Origin: Microbacterium sp. MYb62
GTDB taxonomy: Bacteria; Actinomycetota; Actinomycetes; Actinomycetales; Microbacteriaceae
Direction: 5' to 3'
DNA: 64,000 bases
Assembly (NCBI RefSeq): GCF_002979475.1
Contig: NZ_PCOY01000022.1
Span: 1-64,000, forward strand
Under the pieces are notes generated by a model. That model saw only the letters and a list, made by a program, of their open reading frames with translations, was not told the DNA's origin and ran no database searches. The position numbers and the translations under genes were made by a program. This document shows, piece by piece, positions 32,152 to 40,876 of the stretch; position 1 is the first letter of the stretch, and every line of letters starts with the position of its first letter.

Positions 32152-33612
32152 TCAGATCGCCGGAGCGGCCTCGACCTCGACCGAACGATCGGTGAAGGCG
32201 TTCTTGGGGACGAAGACGAGGATCACGGCGGCGGCGAGCGCCGTGACTCCGCAGACGATCCACACCGTGAAGTAGCCGGCGAGCGAGCCCGCGGTCCCCT
32301 CGGCGCCTCCGGCCGCGCTGGTCACGCCGTGCAGCAGCGCGATGCCGAACACGCACGAGGCGATCGCCCCTCCGACCGTCTTGACGGAGTTGGTGAGACC
32401 GGTCGCGACTCCGGTCTGCGACGCGGGGGCCGCGGATGCGGCCGCAGCAGGAAGAGCGGCGACCAGTGCGCCCGAGCCCAGGCCGACGACGACCATGTTC
32501 GTGATGACCTGCGCGTAGGTGTCGTGGAACGGCAGGAAGAGGAGGAAGCCGATACCGACCAGCACCGAGGCGCCCATCAGCGTCAGCCGCGGCGTGGCCG
32601 CCCGTGCCACCGTCGGGAACAGCAGCGCTCCGGCGATCATGGCGATGAGGTAGACGCCGATGATCAGCGAGGTCGCGAATCCGCTCGTGCCGAGCCCGTA
32701 GCCGTACACCGACGGATCAGTGCGGGCGAACGTCGACAGCGGCGCCTGCGCACCGAGCACGCTGACGCCGAAGAGCCCGGCGGTCAGGAAGACAGGGCCG
32801 AGCGCGGGAGAGCGGAACATGCGCACGTCGATCAGCGGATCGTCGCAGCGCAGCTCCCAGAACACGAAGGGGATCACCAGCAGGACGCCGAGCACCACCA
32901 CGGCCCACGACCACGGGTTCGTCAGGCCGCCCTCCAGGCGGAGCAGGCTGAGACCGCCGGTGAAGCAGACCAGGGCGAGGGAGATCAGCACGAGCCCGAC
33001 CGTGTCGAAGATGCCGCCGGTGGGCTCCGGCGACTCCTTGACCCCGAACAGGATCACGAAGAAGCAGATGACGATGAGCACGGCGGGCACCAGCAGGACG
33101 ATCGTCAGCGGCAGCACGTCGATGAGAGCCCCACCCACGAGCGCGCCGATGATCGCGCCGCCTTCGAGGGCGGCGACGAGGAGTCCGGCCGCCTTCGCCG
33201 TGATCGAGGAGCGCCCCTCCATCCGCCGCGAGCGGGACCAGATCAGGGCGATCTCGAGCGGGAGCCAGACGACGTAGAAGCCCATCAGCGCCCAGGCCGC
33301 GAGGAAGACGCCGAAGGAGTCGGTGAACGGCAGCACCAGGGCCGCCGCCGCCGTGACCGCGGTCGAGATCAGCAGCATCCGCTTGTGGCCGACCATGTCG
33401 CCGAGCTTCGCGAAGGCCGGCACGACGAGCGCCGACAGCATCAGCTGCGTGCCCTCCAGCCAGTTCACGTCGGCGTCGTGGATGCCGAGGTTGCGGGCGA
33501 TGTCGGTGAGCATGGGCGTGTAGTACCCCTGCAGCACACCGCTGGTGAACTCCACGAAGGCGAGGAAGCCGACGACGACGGCGAGGGTGCCCAACGTGCG
33601 GGTGCGCGTCAT
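32152..33612 (-). CDS. MFS transporter, DHA2-like
   Basis: The 486-residue protein has about 14 spans with NWLEGTQLMLSALVVPAFAKLGDMVGHKRM (parts: LVVPAFAKLGDMVGHKR) forming the MFS loop 2-3 motif. Distinct from the QacA-like pump at 4.1 kb, it lacks the long C-terminal tail and conserves fewer drug-antiporter residues. The neighbours suggest no particular substrate. It converges with pucR and is 55 bp downstream of the M20 peptidase gene, so may be co-transcribed with it. Confidence 0.85.
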   Translation of the reverse strand: MTRTRTLGTLAVVVGFLAFVEFTSGVLQGYYTPMLTDIARNLGIHDADVNWLEGTQLMLSALVVPAFAKLGDMVGHKRMLLISTAVTAAAALVLPFTDSFGVFLAAWALMGFYVVWLPLEIALIWSRSRRMEGRSSITAKAAGLLVAALEGGAIIGALVGGALIDVLPLTIVLLVPAVLIVICFFVILFGVKESPEPTGGIFDTVGLVLISLALVCFTGGLSLLRLEGGLTNPWSWAVVVLGVLLVIPFVFWELRCDDPLIDVRMFRSPALGPVFLTAGLFGVSVLGAQAPLSTFARTDPSVYGYGLGTSGFATSLIIGVYLIAMIAGALLFPTVARAATPRLTLMGASVLVGIGFLLFLPFHDTYAQVITNMVVVGLGSGALVAALPAAAASAAPASQTGVATGLTNSVKTVGGAIASCVFGIALLHGVTSAAGGAEGTAGSLAGYFTVWIVCGVTALAAAVILVFVPKNAFTDRSVEVEAAPAI

Positions 33613-33667
33613 CGCGTCTCCTGCTTCTTGTCCGGATTCTCCCGCGCGAGGCAGGAGGAGGGTGAGA

Positions 33668-35017
33668 TCACCCTAGCCGTTCGAGGAGCGCGCGATGGAA
33701 TCGCTCCCCGCGCTCCAGGGCGGCGATCTCGACGCTCTCGTCGACCCCGTGGATCGACGCGCGCTGCGCGTTCGACATGTCCAACGGCGCGAAGCGGTAC
33801 ACGGCGGGCGAGAACCGGTGGAAGTGCCGCGAGTCGGTGGCCGCCATCATCACGTAGGGCACGGCGGGGACGCCGGGATGGGACACCTCGAGCGCGGCGG
33901 CGAGCAGCGCGAACGGGGCGTTGTCGGTGGGCGACTCCGGCGACGGCTCGCTGGCCTCGACCACCTCGACGGCGATCAGCGGGTCGCGGATGCGTCGCCG
34001 CACACGGTAGACGGTCTGCTGCGTCGTCTCGCCCAGCGCGATGCGCAGGTTGACCGTGGCAGAGGCCTGCGAGGGCAGCACGTTCGCCGCCGTGCCGCCG
34101 GTCTGCATGGTGGGCGCGACCGTGGTGCGGACGAGTGCCGCCGGCTCCCCGCCGAGCGCGGCGAAGACCTGGGCGGTCAGCAGCGGCGTCGATGCGAGGA
34201 GCCGCAGCAGGTGGCGGGCGGGCCCTGACGTCTGCGCCGACAGCTGCGACAGCATCCGGAGGATCGCCTTCGAGGCACGGGGACGGAAAGTCCTCGGGCC
34301 GAGTCGGTCGACCGCCCTGGCGACGCGCCGTACCGCCGTCAGCGACGGCGGTGCCGATGCGTGTCCGCCCTCCCCGCGCGCCGACAGCCTCACCGTCATC
34401 ACGCCCTTCTCGCCGACGCCGATCATCGCCGCGCGGCCGGGGACGAAGGGCAGGGGTGCATCGACGACGGCGCCCCCCTCGTCGACGACGAGCCATGGCA
34501 CGATGCCGCGATCGCGCAGCACCCGGGCGATCTCCTCGGCCGCGCGACCGTAGGTCTCCTCGTTGCCGCCGAAGGAGAGGTACACGTCACGAGGAGGGAC
34601 GAAGCCGTCGGCGAGCAGATTCTCGACCGCCTCGAAGACCACGATCAGAGGCCCCTTGTCGTCCAGGGCGCCGCGCCCGTAGACCGAGCCGTCGGCGATC
34701 ACCCCCGCGAAGGGCGGATGGGTCCAGTCGTCGCTCTCGTCGACCGGGACGACGTCGTAGTGCGCCATCAGCACCACAGGTCCTCCGGATGCCGCACCGC
34801 TTCCCGCCCAGTGGAACAGGAGCCCGAAGTCGGTGTGCCGTTCGAGGTGGAGCTTCGCGTGGGTGAGCGGATACAGCTCGGCGATCAGTGCCACGAACGC
34901 CTCGAACGGAGCCGTGCCGCGTTCGTCGAGCTCGGCCGAGACCGTCGGGATCCGGATCATCTGCGAAAGCCGTTCGGCGATGCCCGAGCGCACGGTCGAT
35001 GTGGTCACAGTCGACAT
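33668..35017 (-). CDS. M20 family metallopeptidase (carboxypeptidase PM20D1-like)
   Basis: The 449-residue enzyme has the two-zinc peptidase motifs: LMAHYDVVPVD with first His and Asp, GRGALDDKG with bridging Asp, and SFGGNEETYG with the general-base Glu, then a dimerisation lid and a C-terminal metal His in TDSRHFHRF. Relatives hydrolyse N-acyl or dipeptide bonds. No signal peptide is seen, so it is cytoplasmic. The ATG is chosen after a weak GGTACG region; an ATG-free upstream extension of eight residues is possible. Confidence 0.88.
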   Translation of the reverse strand: MSTVTTSTVRSGIAERLSQMIRIPTVSAELDERGTAPFEAFVALIAELYPLTHAKLHLERHTDFGLLFHWAGSGAASGGPVVLMAHYDVVPVDESDDWTHPPFAGVIADGSVYGRGALDDKGPLIVVFEAVENLLADGFVPPRDVYLSFGGNEETYGRAAEEIARVLRDRGIVPWLVVDEGGAVVDAPLPFVPGRAAMIGVGEKGVMTVRLSARGEGGHASAPPSLTAVRRVARAVDRLGPRTFRPRASKAILRMLSQLSAQTSGPARHLLRLLASTPLLTAQVFAALGGEPAALVRTTVAPTMQTGGTAANVLPSQASATVNLRIALGETTQQTVYRVRRRIRDPLIAVEVVEASEPSPESPTDNAPFALLAAALEVSHPGVPAVPYVMMAATDSRHFHRFSPAVYRFAPLDMSNAQRASIHGVDESVEIAALERGERFHRALLERLG

Positions 35018-35106
35018 CGTACCGAGCCTCGTCGCCCGCATCTTCGCCTGCGCTTGCTCGTCCGATCCGCGAAGGAGAAGGATGTACCGAGACGAAGGGG
35101 CAGCAC

Positions 35107-35847
35107 ATGAGGATCGCCGTGGCAGGAGGAACCGGAACCGTCGGTCGACCCACCGTCGAGGCGGTGCGGGCGGCGGGGCACGAGGCGGTCGTCCTCAGCC
35201 GGTCGCAGGGGGTCGACCTGGTCACCGGGCAGGGCCTGGACTACGCCCTGGCGGGAGCCGACGCCGTGATCGACGTCGCGAGCGTCGAGACGCTCAAGGC
35301 GAGCGCGGCGGTCGAGTTCTTCACCGCCGCGACCGGGAACCTCGTGTCGGCGGCAGCGGATGCGGGCGTCGGGCACGTCGTTCTGCTGTCGATCGTCGGG
35401 ATCGATCGCATCCCCTACGACTACTACGCCGGAAAGGTCGCCCAGGAGAAGATCGTCGAGGCGTCGCGCGTGCCCTGGACCATTCTGAGGGCGACGCAGT
35501 TCCACGAGTTCGCCGGCCAGATGTTCGCGCGCGCGAAGCTGGGCCCGCTGCACGTCGCCCCGAACGCCCGCACGCAGCCCGTGGCGGCCGGGGAGGTGGG
35601 CGAGCGCCTCGCGACTCTCGCCTCAGGAGTGCCGCAGGGTCGCGTGCGCGACCTCGCCGGTCCTCGCGAGGAACGGCTGGCGGAGATGGTGCGCGCGTTC
35701 GCCCGGCGCGAGGGGTACCGCGGATGGGTACCGGCGCTGAACGTTCCGGGTCCGCAGATGGCGGGGATGCGGGCCGGGCACGCTCTCCCCGGCCCGGATG
35801 CGGACCTCGGTCGGCAGACTTTCACCGAGTGGCTCGCCGCGAGCTGA
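35107..35847 (+). CDS. NmrA-like NAD(P)-binding SDR-family protein
   Basis: The 246-residue protein starts with a Rossmann motif GGTGTVGRPTVEAV and continues as an atypical SDR (NmrA/YwnB-like) without a clear Tyr-x3-Lys dyad; YDYYAGKVAQE is the nearest match. It probably acts as an NAD(P)-dependent reductase or redox sensor. The ATG follows GAAGGGGCAGCAC. It is divergent from the M20 peptidase gene. Confidence 0.82.
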   Translation: MRIAVAGGTGTVGRPTVEAVRAAGHEAVVLSRSQGVDLVTGQGLDYALAGADAVIDVASVETLKASAAVEFFTAATGNLVSAAADAGVGHVVLLSIVGIDRIPYDYYAGKVAQEKIVEASRVPWTILRATQFHEFAGQMFARAKLGPLHVAPNARTQPVAAGEVGERLATLASGVPQGRVRDLAGPREERLAEMVRAFARREGYRGWVPALNVPGPQMAGMRAGHALPGPDADLGRQTFTEWLAAS

Positions 35848-35928
35848 CCACTTCGAGTTCCCCTCCACAGAGCGCTCAAGAACAGGGTTCTCCCCACTCA
35901 CTGCAACCGCGTTCCCGCCCTTGGCAGG

Positions 35929-36351
35929 ATGGAATCGGCCGACGAGAATGAGAGCGTGATCACCGTGACCGAGCCGCAGATCTGGACCATGATCGGCGCT
36001 GTCATCGCGCTGATGTTCGGCATGCTCACCGCGGTCTCGACCCTCTTCGTCCGCGTGCTCCGCGCCGAGATCGGTGCGGTCGAGACGAAGATCGGCGCAG
36101 TGGAGACGAAGATCGAGACGAAGATCGGCGCAGTGGAGACGAAGATCGATGTGGAGATCGGCGGGCTGGAGACGAAGATCGATGTGGAGATCGGCGGGCT
36201 GCGCAGGGAGATGATCCAGCGCTTCGAGGCCGTCGATGCACGATTCGACGCCGTCAACACTCGCATCGATGCGGTCGGCTCCCGCATCGACGGCCTCGAC
36301 CGGGATGTGCAGGCGCTGGTGAAGCGCACGTTCGGCCTCGACCGCGGGTAG
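35929..36351 (+). CDS. Membrane-anchored coiled-coil protein with 11-residue repeats
   Basis: The 140-residue protein has one N-terminal membrane span (MIGAVIALMFGMLTAVSTLFV) followed by a continuous helix of hendecad type: repeats of ETKIGAV, then two exact ETKIDVEIGGL units, then FDAVNTRIDAVGSRIDGLDRDV. The repeats at DNA level are exact, so copy number can vary. A GTG at residue 10 is an alternative start. Similar short coiled-coil proteins in this group are uncharacterised; the layout suggests a membrane-tethered oligomer, possibly a scaffold. Not recognised as a named family. Confidence 0.75.
   Translation: MESADENESVITVTEPQIWTMIGAVIALMFGMLTAVSTLFVRVLRAEIGAVETKIGAVETKIETKIGAVETKIDVEIGGLETKIDVEIGGLRREMIQRFEAVDARFDAVNTRIDAVGSRIDGLDRDVQALVKRTFGLDRG
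36136..36201 (+). repeat. Two exact tandem 33-bp repeats in the coiled-coil gene
   Basis: Identical 33-bp units lie at 36136-36168 and 36169-36201, each coding for ETKIDVEIGGL. Upstream, a 21-bp unit (GAGACGAAGATCGGCGCAGTG) also repeats. Multiples of 3 keep the frame, so slippage changes coil length without disrupting the gene. Confidence 0.85.
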
Positions 36352-36421
36352 CGCCCCGGGGAACAGGTCGGCATGCTCGACGGTTGCACCCCGGAGACGA
36401 CGCTAATCCGAGGAGGAGCGC

Positions 36422-36688
36422 ATGGAGCTGACCCTGGTGTCATCGTCGTTCTGCGGTGCCTGTGCACGGACGCGGACGGTACTCGCCGAGGCCGCGCGAT
36501 TCCTCCCGGATGCGACGGTCACCGAGATCGACGTCGCACAGGATCCGGATGCCGCCGAAGAGCTCGCCATCGCATTCACCCCGACCGTGATCATCCGTGA
36601 CTCCGACGGTGCCGAGGTCTTCCGCGCGACCGGCGTGCCCACCGTCCCGCAGGTGCTCACCGCCGCGGTCAAGGCGCTCCCGGTCTGA
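36422..36688 (+). CDS. Thioredoxin-like small protein (CGAC active site)
   Basis: The 88-residue protein folds as a minimal thioredoxin/glutaredoxin: SSFCGACART with Cys11 and Cys14 and the cis-Pro in FTPTVIIRD near residue 54. It lacks the extra helix of normal thioredoxin. It may reduce disulfides or transfer electrons to an unknown partner; no adjacent reductase is seen. GAGGAGG is 6 nt before the ATG. Confidence 0.8.
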   Translation: MELTLVSSSFCGACARTRTVLAEAARFLPDATVTEIDVAQDPDAAEELAIAFTPTVIIRDSDGAEVFRATGVPTVPQVLTAAVKALPV

Positions 36689-36781
36689 CGCTCCCTCCCT
36701 CTTGCGGACCCGCCGGGCGCGGCGCAGACTGAGCGTCAGCGGTGCCGGTCGTGACACCTCTCACCCATTCCTGGAGTCCTC

Positions 36782-37195
36782 ATGCCTGCTCTCAACCCGT
36801 ACCTCTCCTTCCGCACCGAAGCCCGCCAGGCGATGGAGTTCTATCAGAGCGTCCTCGGCGGCGAGCTCGTCATCAACACCTTCGGGGAGTTCCCCGACAT
36901 GGTGCAGGATCCGAGCCAGAAGGACCTCGTGATGCATGCCCAACTGGATGCTCCGGATGGGCTGGTGCTGATGGCCTCCGATTCTCCCGATGGGATGCCG
37001 TACGAGAAGCCGCAGGGCTTCTCGGTGTCGCTGAGCGGCAACACGCAGGACACCACCCGCGCTGTGTGGGCGAGGCTGTCGGACGGCGCGACGATCACGA
37101 TGCCGCTCGATGTGCCGCCATGGGGCGGCCTCTTCGGGATGCTGATCGACCGCTTCGGCATCCCGTGGATGCTGCACGGCGACCCGGAGGACTGA
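36782..37195 (+). CDS. PhnB-like VOC protein
   Basis: The 137-residue protein is of the PhnB / 3-demethylubiquinone-methyltransferase-like VOC group: YLSFRTEARQAMEFYQSVLGG at the start, a GEFPDMVQDPSQKD linker, and the FGMLIDRFGIPWML end. The family name reflects homology only; phn genes are absent. It stands alone between the thioredoxin-like gene and a leftward catabolic operon. Confidence 0.85.
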   Translation: MPALNPYLSFRTEARQAMEFYQSVLGGELVINTFGEFPDMVQDPSQKDLVMHAQLDAPDGLVLMASDSPDGMPYEKPQGFSVSLSGNTQDTTRAVWARLSDGATITMPLDVPPWGGLFGMLIDRFGIPWMLHGDPED

Positions 37196-37207
37196 GCCGG
37201 GATCGGG

Positions 37208-38722
37208 TCAGCGCGGCTGCACCGCACGGCAGGCGAGGTGCAGGGCGAGACGCGCCTCGGGGTCGGTCATGTCGATCCCGAGAAGTTCCTGCACCCGGCG
37301 GATCCGCACCGTCACGGTGTTGCGGTGCAGACCGAGCGCGGCTGCGGTCGCGGCGATGCCCGACTCGTGGTCGAGGTACGCGGAGAGCGTCGCGAGCAGC
37401 TCGCCTCCTCCCTCCCGCAGCGGGGCGAGGAGCGACTCGGCCGCAGGGACGAACGTGTCGTTCCCGGTCCACGCCAGCAGGAGCTGCTCCAGACCGAGGC
37501 TGTCGACACGCACGAACCATCCCGTCGTCGAGCGCGATGCCGCGATCCGCGCCGCATCGCCCGCCTCGTCGAGGGTCGTGGCGAGGCCCTCCGATCCTCC
37601 CTGCAGCGAGCCGACTCCGGTCGCGACCGCGAAGTCGCGCAGCACGCCGAGATGCAGATCGCGAAGCGAGGCGACCGCACGCTCCACGCGATCGGGGTCC
37701 GGCGGCTCCGGGAATGTCAGCCAGCCGCTCAGGCCACGACCGGCGGTCGTCGCATGCGCTTCGCCGTCGATCGCGCTGAGTCCCGCGCTGACCGACCGCA
37801 GCAGCGAGAAGGAATCGAGTCGGCCTCTCGCCACCATCCGGAATCCCAGGTGATGACCGCCCGTGCGCCAGCCCCGCTCGAGCATCCGCCGCTCGACATC
37901 GGCGTCTGCAGCCCCGTGCAGATCGACGAAGTCCCGCAGCAGCCCGGAGGACACCGCGACGTCGTTCACGGCCGCCACCTCGTCGATCAGGATGCGCGCC
38001 GCCACCGCGGGCATCGCCACCTCGGCGGCGACGGAGAGCGACAGCAGCTGCGCCTCGCCGAGTCCCTGCCCGAAGAGCACGAGTCGCAGACCGCTGCGCC
38101 CTGGGCTGTCCACGCGTACCGATGCAGCCGACGCGGTGCCCACCCTCGCGCGATCGAGCCACGAGTCGAAGCCGATCGCGGCGTGCAGGCGCTCGTCGAG
38201 ATGCGCACCCGCTTCCTGCAGCACCCCGGACGAGTCGATCAGTGCGGCACCGACGCCGAGGTTCGCGGCGATGTGCCCCAGCAGGTCGGCGAGGTCGTCG
38301 GCGGCGTACTCGAAGGACTGCGCGACCTTGCGTACCTGACTCAGCGTCAGGGCGTCGCGGGCCTCGATCAGCATCCAGCAGGCTTTCGCGAGCTGGATGG
38401 GGCGCTCGACGTCGAGCAGGCACAGGCCGATCCGGTCCGCGAGGCGCAGAGCCCCCGCGTCGAACGCCGCGGCGCCGGAGAGCGCCAGTCCGGTGTACCC
38501 GCGATCGCGCAGCCGACGCAGCAACGCGTCCTGCTGCCAGGTCGACGTCGGAGCCGCCGACGTGACGATCGCCAGCCGGTCGGGGCCGCTCTCGGTCAGC
38601 TCGGTTTCTCCCGCTCCGACCGCGACCGCGACCCACGCCGTGTCCGCCGGCCCGGCGACCCGCCGCAGGCCGCCGTTCTCGGCGTGGGCGAGCAGCGCAC
38701 GCAGCTGCAATGTCTCGTTCAC
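37208..38722 (-). CDS. PucR-family regulator of the DUF917/hydantoinase operon
   Basis: The 504-residue protein has a short N-terminal ligand region, a central GAF/GGDEF-like portion and a C-terminal HTH_30 domain of the PucR type (LSAYLDHESGIAATAAALGLHRNTVTVRI in parts: GIAATAAALGL, HRNTVTVRI). Its GTG overlaps the upstream DUF917 gene by 4 bp, so it is the last gene of the operon. It probably activates the operon in response to its substrate through paired sites found upstream of the permease gene. The ligand is unknown. Confidence 0.82.
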   Translation of the reverse strand: MNETLQLRALLAHAENGGLRRVAGPADTAWVAVAVGAGETELTESGPDRLAIVTSAAPTSTWQQDALLRRLRDRGYTGLALSGAAAFDAGALRLADRIGLCLLDVERPIQLAKACWMLIEARDALTLSQVRKVAQSFEYAADDLADLLGHIAANLGVGAALIDSSGVLQEAGAHLDERLHAAIGFDSWLDRARVGTASAASVRVDSPGRSGLRLVLFGQGLGEAQLLSLSVAAEVAMPAVAARILIDEVAAVNDVAVSSGLLRDFVDLHGAADADVERRMLERGWRTGGHHLGFRMVARGRLDSFSLLRSVSAGLSAIDGEAHATTAGRGLSGWLTFPEPPDPDRVERAVASLRDLHLGVLRDFAVATGVGSLQGGSEGLATTLDEAGDAARIAASRSTTGWFVRVDSLGLEQLLLAWTGNDTFVPAAESLLAPLREGGGELLATLSAYLDHESGIAATAAALGLHRNTVTVRIRRVQELLGIDMTDPEARLALHLACRAVQPR

Positions 38723-39747
38723 GCCGCGTCCAGATCGTCGAGGCCGTATGCGGAGGGGATTACCTTCGCGCGCCGATCGGGCCGGGCGTTCCACCATTCC
38801 GGTGCGGGGATGGCGAGCACCGCGACGTTGCGCGCCAACCGCAGCTCCGTGGCCTCGAGGATCTCGCGCGACACCGCGTCGACGACGACGATGATCGTCG
38901 GCGCGGATGCCACGAGCCGACCGTCGGTGAGCACGGCCAGCGTCTCGGAACGGCTGACGACCCGGTGCACCGCTCCGGCGAGCCCGCTGATCTCGACCGC
39001 GTTGACATGAGGATCCCGCGCAGACGGAGCGACCGAAACGATCCGCCCCTCGGCCAGCAGTTCCGCGCCCAGGGCATCCGCCAGGAGCGGGAGGGGTGCG
39101 GCGGCGGACGCCAGGTAGGCCCTGCCCAGTTCGAGCGCGTGCGCGAGGTGGCCGCCGATCGCATGCTCCCTCAGGTCGCCGACGGTGAAGCCGCCCAGCA
39201 CGGCGCAGCCGACCCCACCGGCTTGGATGACCGCCGAGCGCACGACCCTCTCGGCGTCGATCGCCCGGTGCGCCTCGACGAGTGCGACCCCGTCGGCACC
39301 GGTGTCGCACGCGAAGACGAGACCGGGTATCCGATCCACGAAGAGCGACATCTGATCGAGCCCCGGCAGGGCGCGCCCCGTGCAGTCCGCGTCGACCACG
39401 ACGTGCGTCCCGGCAAGGGTCAGCGGTGCCAGGCCGTTCATGCCGCCCCCTTCGAGGGAGCAGACCGCGGGCACCGGATGTCCGATCCATCGTTCGACCG
39501 CACTGAGGAGCCGGGAGAACGGCTCCAGTCCCGGAAGCTTCTCCCCGAGCAGCATCGTCGACCCGACGAAGGCGACGCCGAGGCAGGGCGTGGCCGGGTC
39601 GAGCGACGAGATCGGCGTGACCTCGATGGGCCAGTCCCCGGCACCGGCGAGCATCAGTTCGAGCATCGTCGTCGAGCCGCCCCCACCGGAGCCGAGCAGG
39701 GCATAGCCGCGGGCGAGCGCCGTGAGGTCGTCGCGCTGCAGCATCAT
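38719..39747 (-). CDS. DUF917 (S-methyl-thiohydantoin desulfurase fold) protein, divergent third paralogue
   Basis: The 342-residue protein is a DUF917 member, but its Gly-rich N-terminal box reads LGSGGGGSTTM where the two upstream paralogues have LGTGGGGDPYIG, and it is 25-30 residues shorter. It may have lost or changed catalytic function, or serve as a partner subunit. The gene lies 10 bp after the second DUF917 gene and overlaps the regulator start. The family is now linked to desulfurases that attack thiohydantoin rings; that activity is not directly demonstrable here. Confidence 0.8.
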   Translation of the reverse strand: MMLQRDDLTALARGYALLGSGGGGSTTMLELMLAGAGDWPIEVTPISSLDPATPCLGVAFVGSTMLLGEKLPGLEPFSRLLSAVERWIGHPVPAVCSLEGGGMNGLAPLTLAGTHVVVDADCTGRALPGLDQMSLFVDRIPGLVFACDTGADGVALVEAHRAIDAERVVRSAVIQAGGVGCAVLGGFTVGDLREHAIGGHLAHALELGRAYLASAAAPLPLLADALGAELLAEGRIVSVAPSARDPHVNAVEISGLAGAVHRVVSRSETLAVLTDGRLVASAPTIIVVVDAVSREILEATELRLARNVAVLAIPAPEWWNARPDRRAKVIPSAYGLDDLDAA

Positions 39748-39757
39748 GCGCTCCAGC

Positions 39758-40876
39758 CTAGGGAGAAACGCCTTCGGAGGCGGCGAGCGTCTCGACGGGG
39801 ACGAACTCGGACGCGAGGCCGAACGCCGAGGGACCGAAAGCGGAGAGGGCTTCCGGAGTGCGCATCATCTCGGGCGTGGAGATGCCGAGCACCCGCACGC
39901 GCTGTCCGTAGCGGAGCCCTTCCGTCGTGATCGGCTCGGCCGTCTCGTGATCGACCACGCAGATGAGGTCGGGCACGATCGCCACCAGCGTCTCCCCGCG
40001 CCGGGCGATGAGGTTCTCGTTCTGGAACGAGATCTCGAACGTGTCGCCCTCGTCCGCCCCGAGCGGTGCGATGACGGCACGCCCCTTGGCGAAGCCCTCG
40101 GTGGTGCGCCGCTCGACGTCGATGACCTTGCCGACGCAGAGCTCGCGCAGGTGCGGGTAGAGGGTGGTCGAGAGCGTCTGGGCGATCGCCTCGAACGGCG
40201 AGTGGTGCTCCTCACGGGCGACCCTGATGGCGCGGCCGAGCGCGAGGGCCATCGAGATCGTGCGGGGAACGGCGGTGCGTCGGACGTCGGCTCCGGTCAT
40301 CGCGTACTCGGCGATGTGCCCGACGCCGCCGAGACGGATCGTGATGCCGCGGGCGAGCCATTCCATCTGCCGGTCGTCGTCGCCCGTGTCGATCACGACC
40401 TTCTCCCCGCGTTCTCCGGCGAGCGCGAGCGGGGAGCCGTGCACGCCGTACACCGCGAAGGTCTCCATCGACAGCTCGGGGAACGCGCGCCCCATGCCGT
40501 CGGCGTCGACCACGGGCAGACCCGTCTCGGCGGCGACGATGAGGGGGATCATCGAGTTGATGCCGCCGCACTCGATCGGCATCGTCGCATCGGCTTTCCG
40601 TCCGAGGTGCTCCTCGAGCGTGCGCAGCGCGAGAGTGGGCTCGGTGCCGGCGGGGATCTTCTCGATCATCACGGTCGGCGCGCCCATCTGCGCGGTCGGG
40701 ATCACGAACAGGTCGTCGGCGAGCTCGTCCGGGTCGAGGATCGTGATGCTCCCCTCCCCCAGCACGCGCTCGACCAGCATCTTGCCGATGTACGGATCGC
40801 CTCCGCCACCGGTGCCGAGGAGCGTCGCGCCGCGGGCGAGGTCGGGGAGATCGGCCGCGGTGAGTTGCCAGCTCAT
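39758..40876 (-). CDS. DUF917 protein, second paralogue
   Basis: The 372-residue protein has the N-terminal LLGTGGGGDPYIG motif and the typical DUF917 core with MPIECGGINSMIP and VDADGMGRAFPEL. Its ATG overlaps the first DUF917 gene by 4 bp. DUF917 (PF06032) includes an S-methyl-thiohydantoin desulfurase, and relatives occur next to hydantoinases in ergothioneine, histidine or allantoin-like ring degradation. Together with two adjacent copies it may form a heteromeric enzyme. Confidence 0.88.
   Translation of the reverse strand: MSWQLTAADLPDLARGATLLGTGGGGDPYIGKMLVERVLGEGSITILDPDELADDLFVIPTAQMGAPTVMIEKIPAGTEPTLALRTLEEHLGRKADATMPIECGGINSMIPLIVAAETGLPVVDADGMGRAFPELSMETFAVYGVHGSPLALAGERGEKVVIDTGDDDRQMEWLARGITIRLGGVGHIAEYAMTGADVRRTAVPRTISMALALGRAIRVAREEHHSPFEAIAQTLSTTLYPHLRELCVGKVIDVERRTTEGFAKGRAVIAPLGADEGDTFEISFQNENLIARRGETLVAIVPDLICVVDHETAEPITTEGLRYGQRVRVLGISTPEMMRTPEALSAFGPSAFGLASEFVPVETLAASEGVSP

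Noticed and set aside
36083..36201. Short tandem repeats considered as a CRISPR array
   Set aside because: They are direct in-frame repeats inside a coding region, with no spacers of variable sequence and no cas genes.
37208..39490. A single long frame spanning the PucR gene and the third DUF917 region
   Set aside because: The N-terminal part is a shadow of the DUF917 gene; the PucR protein starts at a GTG overlapping the DUF917 stop.
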